64,000 nucleotides of DNA from Orrella sp037026685 (GTDB lineage: Bacteria; Pseudomonadota; Gammaproteobacteria; Burkholderiales; Burkholderiaceae_B), in NCBI RefSeq assembly GCF_037026685.1, contig NZ_JBANET010000021.1, positions 16,430 to 80,429 on the forward strand, in the 5' to 3' direction. The translations under genes were made by a program, and so were the position numbers. The notes under the pieces were generated by a model that worked only from the letters and a program-made list of their open reading frames with translations, was not told where the DNA came from and ran no database searches. Below, one piece after another: positions 59,243-64,000 of the stretch. Each line of letters starts with the position of its first letter. The first letter of the stretch is position 1.

Positions 59243-59652
59243 GCAAGAAAGCCTATGGCGGGGTTATCTTCGACAGCAACGGGCTGGTGCTCTTGCGAGA
59301 GCCCAAAAACCACTTCGACGGTTATGTGTGGACATTTCCAAAGGGGCGTACAGACCCTGGCGAAACCCCCGAGCAAACCGCGCTGCGCGAGGTCAAGGAA
59401 GAAACCGGCGTGGATGCAACCATCGTTTCCCTGCTGCCTGGCGAGTATCTGGGCGGCACGTCGGTAACTCGCTACTTCCTGATGGCGGCCGAGATCGGCG
59501 CGGGCGGCGTAGCGCCCGACGACAAGGAAACGGCCTCGGTCAAGTGGATGACGCCCGCCGAGGCGCGACAGCACATCATGCAGACCACCAATACGACGGG
59601 GCGCAAGCGGGATTTGGCTGTGCTTGATGCCGCGCTGCACATGCGTGGATAA
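59239..59652 (+). CDS. NUDIX hydrolase
   Basis: A protein of 137 residues with a complete Nudix box: F-P-K-G-R-T-D-P-G-E-T-P then A-L-R-E-V-K-E-E-T-G-V. It should hydrolyse a nucleoside diphosphate linked to another group, using Mg2+. The start overlaps the preceding small gene as ATGA. On a defence island it might clear or process nucleotide signals, but this is speculation. Confidence 0.93.
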   Translation: MSKKAYGGVIFDSNGLVLLREPKNHFDGYVWTFPKGRTDPGETPEQTALREVKEETGVDATIVSLLPGEYLGGTSVTRYFLMAAEIGAGGVAPDDKETASVKWMTPAEARQHIMQTTNTTGRKRDLAVLDAALHMRG

Positions 59653-59661
59653 GGATCAGTC

Positions 59662-60090
59662 ATGAAAAAATCCGAAGAGAAAGCGCTCCTTATTCAAGGA
59701 AAAAACTCTCTATATGACCGCCTTACGGCAGAGTTAAAGCACGCGGATGATGAAGGAGCCGCAGAGCAGTTTCTCGATGCTGAAGCAATCGTTGATCAAT
59801 ATTTGTACGCAATAAACGAGCAGTCTATGGATTGGCCTGACCGACAGGATCTTGCCTATGCATGCACCCATATTCTTGTCACAACAAAAACCATGACGCA
59901 AGGCGACTTGGATTTCTTGGGCCGGCTGAATTCCGTCATGTTGGGAATTTCGATGATAGCGATTGCCCCACAAATTAAGGACATGAAAGATCGAGCCATT
60001 GCAGGCCTTGAGAAAATGGCGGCTTCTGAGCGAAAAATCTCTCAGTTGAATGGCGTGGACCAGCCGTTAGAGAACGACATACCCTTTTAG
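59662..60090 (+). CDS. Hypothetical helical protein
   Basis: A protein of 142 residues, nine bases after the NUDIX gene. It is mainly helical and acidic (M-K-K-S-E-E-K-A-L-L-I-Q-G, F-L-D-A-E-A-I-V-D-Q-Y-L-Y-A-I-N-E-Q) with no membrane segment. It overlaps by four bases the end of the convergent HUH-protein gene. No family was recognised. GC is clearly lower than that of the NUDIX gene. Confidence 0.65.
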   Translation: MKKSEEKALLIQGKNSLYDRLTAELKHADDEGAAEQFLDAEAIVDQYLYAINEQSMDWPDRQDLAYACTHILVTTKTMTQGDLDFLGRLNSVMLGISMIAIAPQIKDMKDRAIAGLEKMAASERKISQLNGVDQPLENDIPF

Positions 60091-60758
60091 TCGAAGTGCC
60101 GGACGCCAAACACTTCACTCTCCCCACGGTCTGCTGGGATCTGGCTTACCTTAGCCATGTATAGGCCGATGAGCTTTCGCAGGGCATAGCGCTTTTCATC
60201 GTCGTCACGGTGAACGTAGCCAGTGGCGACACCCCATTTGTGTCTGTATGCATGGCGATAGCGAGCGCGGGGATGGAAAGTGCCCCATCCGCGTGCAATA
60301 CGCTCCCATTCCATGCCCAAATCCTCGTGGGCGCTTCCGTGGTCACGCCTGCGAACTGAGACGAAGGCAACGATGTGGATATGGTGCGAACCACCATCCT
60401 CGCCATATTCCTGTCGCCAAATCAAGCCACGTATGTCGTGCAGAATGGTTCGCCGATGGTCTTGAATCGGCTTACCCATGCGCTTACGCTCACGTGCGTA
60501 GGCACGAGCATCCTTGATACGCCGAAACAGATCATCCCTGAACTTCTGCATGGTTCTGAAGTTCACGTCATCACGAAAGCAAGGCTTGATGTTCAGGGTT
60601 ATGAAAAGAACCTGATGGCTCTTGTGCAAGGCGAACATTTCGTCTTCAAAATCCAGTCCTGTTTTCTGGTTTCTGAGGAAGCGTTGCTTCTTTCTTCTCT
60701 GAGTATGGTAGCCGTCGTTTCTATCGAACCAGTATTTCCTGCTGCTGCTATCGAGCAT
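60087..60758 (-). CDS. HUH-type replication or transfer protein (YagK/YfjJ or inovirus Gp2-like)
   Basis: A protein of 223 residues. The metal-binding HUH motif is G-G-S-H-H-I-H-I-V-A-F near residues 123-132, preceded by an I-R-G-L-I-W-R-Q-E-Y-G strand; a C-terminal Y-x(7)-Y-M-A-K segment may supply the catalytic tyrosine. This is the layout of rolling-circle initiators such as those labelled inovirus-type Gp2 or YagK/YfjJ domain proteins. It may nick an origin on the element. It lies downstream of the RepA-like gene after a terminator. Confidence 0.75.
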   Translation of the reverse strand: MLDSSSRKYWFDRNDGYHTQRRKKQRFLRNQKTGLDFEDEMFALHKSHQVLFITLNIKPCFRDDVNFRTMQKFRDDLFRRIKDARAYARERKRMGKPIQDHRRTILHDIRGLIWRQEYGEDGGSHHIHIVAFVSVRRRDHGSAHEDLGMEWERIARGWGTFHPRARYRHAYRHKWGVATGYVHRDDDEKRYALRKLIGLYMAKVSQIPADRGESEVFGVRHFD

Positions 60759-60990
60759 GATTGACCTCGTTGGTTAAGCCAACGAATCAGGTCATGCAAT
60801 AAAAAATTATGGCTTGAATGAATTGAAATGGATATTGCTTATAAAACCTATTACATAGGGACTGCAATTTCTGACGAGCTACGGTCTGAATGAAAGATCG
60901 ATACTTTTCCTACGTGTAGATAATTCTGCATCGAGAAATTCCGCTTTCTATGCTGATTATTTCTTTCTCCAAATATGCAACAGGTCGCAG
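60759..60990. other. AT-rich intergenic region next to the HUH gene
   Basis: About 230 bases of low-GC sequence with no gene, between the HUH gene start and the repA terminator. A replication or nicking origin for the HUH protein could lie here, but no iterons or clear nick-site hairpin were identified by eye. Confidence 0.35.
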
Positions 60991-61021
60991 AATAAAAATG
61001 GCGCGGTATATTCCGCGCCAA
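60991..61021 (-). terminator. Rho-independent terminator after the repA-like gene
   Basis: Minus-strand stem TGGCGCGG/CCGCGCCA with a six-base AT-rich loop, followed by TTTTTATT. It lies about 65 bases after the stop of the RepA-like gene. Confidence 0.8.
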
Positions 61022-61084
61022 GTTGTTGCTGCCTCATAAAAATCCAGGCCGCCTATTAGCGACAGCAGGCTGTGTGATGCATCA

Positions 61085-62464
61085 TTAGACGCCGATGCTG
61101 CCATCTTCGGCGTCTTCATCGCTATTGCCGGGCAACTCATTCAGGGAAGTGCGTCCCAGGACATCATCGTATCTCGTGTTTATCGACTTTTCGACTTTTC
61201 CGTATTCTTCGTCTTTTTCGTCTTTTGATATGCCTGCCGCATAGCTATCGTCAAAGCGTCCTTCATCGCGTGAGTGCAGGGAAGAAAGCGGAAGTTTAGG
61301 ACTTGCTCCGCGACGGAATGTAGTACGGACGTCGCGGCGGCTCCGATAGCTGTCATCGTGATCGAGGGGGCTCTCGCTTTCATCAAACCCGGCCCCTGGC
61401 AACCACCAATACCATGGACCACGCGGCCTGCCTGGCTCTTTCCCAGAATTTCCGCCCAGCGCAGCAAGCGCCTGGCGTAGTTTTTCGGGGATGAAACCCT
61501 CCTCTTTGCCTAGCGTAAGAACCTTGTTCGAGTGCACCGGGCCACGGTCAAGTAAGTCTCGCAGAAAGTGAGTCTCGTCAGCCAGGTCATTCGCAATGGA
61601 TGCGCCAGCGTTGGACTCTGCTGCTCGAACGATAGCTTCAGGGTCACCCGTCAGCGTCTGTACGTCCCATGTCAGGCGTACGCTATCTGCTGTTCCCCCA
61701 TCGACCTCGATGCTGTAGGGTTCTACCGTAAAAGCAAAGCCACCATCGGTTGGTCCGATATTGGACTTGGCGCGTACCAGCACACCGCGAGGCGGATTGT
61801 CCGGAGCCGTGCCGGTTCCCGTGATCTTGACGACGAACATCGCGATGCGGGAGATGGCCAAGTACGCCACGCTGCCATTGATACGTTCGGCTAGTTTCTT
61901 CTTAGTCGACGCCTTACTTAAGTGACGCACGCCAATGATGGCGATGCCTTCTTCTTCGGCCAATACAATCAGCGGCTCCAAAGTGCGGCGTACATCGTCG
62001 TTGCTATTGGAATTGCCGGAACCCGCCGGCAATGGATCAATCGCGATGACGCGAACATCGATGCCATCGGCACGCAGTCGCTTGATCTCATTGACCAGAC
62101 TGGGCAAATCGGTCGGTTTGAAAAAGCGTTTGCGACCGTGTTCCGCGACACCGCGCAGGATAAGGATGTTACGCAGGTTTGCGCCAGCCGCTTTCAGGCG
62201 CACGCCAACGGTGTCTTCAATGCCATCTTCGCCCGACCAGTAGATGCAAAAGACCTTGGGCGCACGAGTGCCATCCGGCAGCAGCCCGCCCATGGAGAAA
62301 GCCGCGAGCAACTCCGCCAAGAGTGTCGTTTTGCCAGAGCTTGGGTCACCGACCAACAGATGTACCTTGCCTACGGCGATCCAGAAACGCCAAAGCCAAT
62401 TGATGGCTTGCAGCACGATCTGATGAGCGAAATGCAGAATGATGCCATCGCGTTTCTCAAGCAT
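61085..62464 (-). CDS. RepA-like AAA/RecA-fold ATPase
   Basis: A protein of 459 residues; start 62464 has AAGGAG upstream and overlaps the preceding gene by eight bases. Walker A G-D-P-S-S-G-K-T-T near residue 38, then E-D-G-I-E-D-T, and Walker B V-I-A-I-D-P-L near residue 140, followed by I-I-G-V-R-H-L-S-K. This is the RSF1010-RepA/DnaB-like helicase-loader group (AAA_25) found in plasmids, integrative elements and phage satellites. The C-terminal 150 residues are Ser/Asp-rich. It likely unwinds or primes replication of the element. Confidence 0.85.
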   Translation of the reverse strand: MLEKRDGIILHFAHQIVLQAINWLWRFWIAVGKVHLLVGDPSSGKTTLLAELLAAFSMGGLLPDGTRAPKVFCIYWSGEDGIEDTVGVRLKAAGANLRNILILRGVAEHGRKRFFKPTDLPSLVNEIKRLRADGIDVRVIAIDPLPAGSGNSNSNDDVRRTLEPLIVLAEEEGIAIIGVRHLSKASTKKKLAERINGSVAYLAISRIAMFVVKITGTGTAPDNPPRGVLVRAKSNIGPTDGGFAFTVEPYSIEVDGGTADSVRLTWDVQTLTGDPEAIVRAAESNAGASIANDLADETHFLRDLLDRGPVHSNKVLTLGKEEGFIPEKLRQALAALGGNSGKEPGRPRGPWYWWLPGAGFDESESPLDHDDSYRSRRDVRTTFRRGASPKLPLSSLHSRDEGRFDDSYAAGISKDEKDEEYGKVEKSINTRYDDVLGRTSLNELPGNSDEDAEDGSIGV

Positions 62465-63530
62465 GCTCCGGCTCCTTATGGAACTCGTGTGCGAGACCAA
62501 CGGCCAAGGGCAACTCACCGTTCAGGCAGCGAGGGCGCACGTACATTCCTGCCAGGGCGACACTTTCCAGGCCAAGCAACAGATCCGCGCGTTTGCTGTC
62601 ATCGCTGGCGGCCATAAAGTCTGCCCACTTGCATGTGGAAGACGGCCAGTGAAAACAGTGGCCATGACCGTTCGTTGCGGTAAGCCACGCTTTCGTCAAC
62701 ACGCCATGCACGTCCCCGGGCGAGATGCTTATCCCATCGAAAAGAAAAACAGCCGTGGTGTACGGGCCGTGTATGTGCGAGTAGCTCGTCAAATATACCC
62801 ACGCAAGTAGCTTCTGTTGCCGAGGGATGGATCCCGATAGCAGCGTATGAAATGCACTTCTCCAGGACTGTGTCTGGACAACATCTGGATGAGAGAACGC
62901 ATCGCCTTGTGTGAACTGGCAATGAAGCGACGCCACCTCATCCTTGCTTTTCGGCACAAAGTCCCGGTGGAGCAGATCCACTTTGCAGGCAAATATTTTT
63001 TCACCCGCTGCCAGCACGCCTTGAATGCTGGTCTGAGTGTTGGCCCAAATTCTCTCTGCCTGCCTCTGGTGCGCAAGTGACTGCGTGATGATTCGATTCT
63101 GGCGAGCAACATGATGGATGTCTTGCAGAAACTTATTCAGTCGCACCGTTGCGTCGAGCGGGTCAGAAGACCAGCGACTGCGGATCATGTCCATCTCATC
63201 ATGCTGTGAGTGGTTGATGAGGGATTCCACTGTAGGGGCAAATGCCAGATCCGTGTAGCGGGCAAGCTGTCCGCAGTCAGAAAAAGCTCTCATCAAGTCG
63301 GCAGCATCCGTCTCGCCGCGCTCTTGGCGGGCGGGAACGCGCAAAGGCGCGTCTCCCCCCAAGACTTTGACTGCTACGTTTACCGCGCTGAAAAGATGGC
63401 GCGCCAAATGGTCTCGAAAAAGGCTGATATTTCCATCGGCTGAATGCGTCAGGCCAAACACGCCGCACGCCCGTAGGAGCTTGGCGTATGTATTGACTAC
63501 AGGCGTGGTCGTTTGCATTGAGGTCATCAT
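62457..63530 (-). CDS. Hypothetical protein of the replication/excision module
   Basis: A protein of 357 residues whose start overlaps the AlpA-like gene as ATGA and whose end overlaps the RepA-like gene. It is soluble and largely helical, with D-G-N-I-S-L-F-R-D-H-L-A-R-H-L-F near the N-terminus and G-H-G-H-C-F-H-W-P in the last third. No family was recognised. Its tight coupling to repA suggests a replication accessory such as a primase-like or DNA-binding protein, but no catalytic motif was seen. Confidence 0.75.
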   Translation of the reverse strand: MMTSMQTTTPVVNTYAKLLRACGVFGLTHSADGNISLFRDHLARHLFSAVNVAVKVLGGDAPLRVPARQERGETDAADLMRAFSDCGQLARYTDLAFAPTVESLINHSQHDEMDMIRSRWSSDPLDATVRLNKFLQDIHHVARQNRIITQSLAHQRQAERIWANTQTSIQGVLAAGEKIFACKVDLLHRDFVPKSKDEVASLHCQFTQGDAFSHPDVVQTQSWRSAFHTLLSGSIPRQQKLLAWVYLTSYSHIHGPYTTAVFLFDGISISPGDVHGVLTKAWLTATNGHGHCFHWPSSTCKWADFMAASDDSKRADLLLGLESVALAGMYVRPRCLNGELPLAVGLAHEFHKEPEHA

Positions 63531-63859
63531 TGCGCCACCTCAGCGGTGATCGCGCGAGTGCGCGGGCGACTGACGATCCATGCATCCACTTCGGATGCGA
63601 TCCAGCGATTGCTGACCTTGCCGGTAGACGATACGTTCACCGGGAGGGGAAAGCTCCTATCGTAGGCGGGGTCGCTGGGGTTCATGCGCGCATACATAGA
63701 GCTGCGCGACAAGCCGGTACGCGCTTGAACTTCGGCGCTGCGGATCAGCGTAACGTGTTGAGCCGAAGCTAGGACGTTGGCTTGATCGGGAGAGGCGAAA
63801 TGATGTGCGGCCTGTTGGTGTTCCTGGGTAGCAGAGGCCCCTGCAAATGCGTAAGCCAT
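63527..63859 (-). CDS. AlpA-family DNA-binding protein
   Basis: A protein of 110 residues from 63859 with AAGGAG upstream. The AlpA/MerR-like helix-turn-helix is L-I-R-S-A-E-V-Q-A-R-T-G-L-S-R-S-S-M-Y followed by F-P-L-P-V and W-I-A-S-E-V-D-A-W-I. AlpA proteins act as excisionases or activators of integrase genes on integrative elements. It is the first gene of the leftward replication module; an integrase is expected right of the window. Bases 63860-64000 show no further gene. Confidence 0.88.
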   Translation of the reverse strand: MAYAFAGASATQEHQQAAHHFASPDQANVLASAQHVTLIRSAEVQARTGLSRSSMYARMNPSDPAYDRSFPLPVNVSSTGKVSNRWIASEVDAWIVSRPRTRAITAEVAQ

Positions 63860-64000
63860 GTCTTCTCCTTCCGCGTGTGCGGATAAGTCGTTGAGCAATA
63901 GATGTCTTAGGGTGAGTTCGCGCGGCAGAAATGCGGCGCGATTGAGCGTGACCTCCTCCCACGAACTGGACAAGCTCAATCTAGAAAAACCGGCTGGTCA

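Overview
The window reads as a chromosomal segment of a high-GC betaproteobacterium of the Alcaligenaceae, most likely Bordetella or a close relative such as Achromobacter. The basis is the very GC-rich coding sequence, a Bug-type tripartite tricarboxylate binding protein, many LysR-type regulators paired with small transport or dehydrogenase operons, and a filamentous-haemagglutinin-like exoprotein. The genus is an inference. No rRNA, tRNA, CRISPR array or complete insertion sequence was seen.

Bases 1-12330 form a surface and secretion block. It holds the 3' part of a giant DUF3739-type haemagglutinin-like exoprotein, a RES-like protein, three minor pseudopilins of a type II secretion system (GspH, I, J) with a GspC-like protein, and a cell-surface-signalling set: an STN/TonB-C periplasmic protein, an ECF sigma factor and a FecR-type anti-sigma factor. 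This resembles the Vre/PUMA3 system of Pseudomonas, which controls a type II system and a large exoprotein. Two oddities lie here: a low-GC, repeat-containing reading frame between gspH and gspI, and a Phd-like/transposase-N-domain fusion.

Bases 12349-37045 are ordinary chromosomal metabolism and transport: a TSUP permease with a LysR regulator, a Na/Pi symporter, an SDR with a LysR regulator, a FrnE-like DsbA protein, a guanidinium exporter (sugE/gdx) with a candidate guanidine-II riboswitch followed by a LysE exporter, and a Fur-box-preceded siderophore-binding protein. Two catabolic operons follow. One is SDR, split transketolase and TRAP transporter beside a LysR gene. The other is HisD/HpsN-like dehydrogenase, SDR, LacI regulator, Bug protein and aldolase, preceded by a perfect 18-bp palindrome. 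A cluster of secreted proteins (Sel1 lipoprotein, LprI-like) lies between them.

From about 37.1 kb to the window end the DNA is a genomic island of lower and uneven GC. Its left side is marked by a frameshifted remnant of a SigJ-type sigma factor gene. It carries a complete QatABCD anti-phage operon, a lone integron cassette (PIN-domain gene with a well-formed attC but no integrase), a module typical of integrative elements (XRE, recombination-directionality-factor-like protein, YqaJ exonuclease, DUF932), a two-gene XRE-ImmA/beta-protein pair matching RosmerTA, a WYL regulator with a type III restriction-modification operon, a NUDIX operon, and a replication/excision module (AlpA-like, RepA-like ATPase, HUH replication protein) that runs off the right edge. 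The integrase is presumably outside the window. The island is best described as a defence island on an integrative or mobilisable element.
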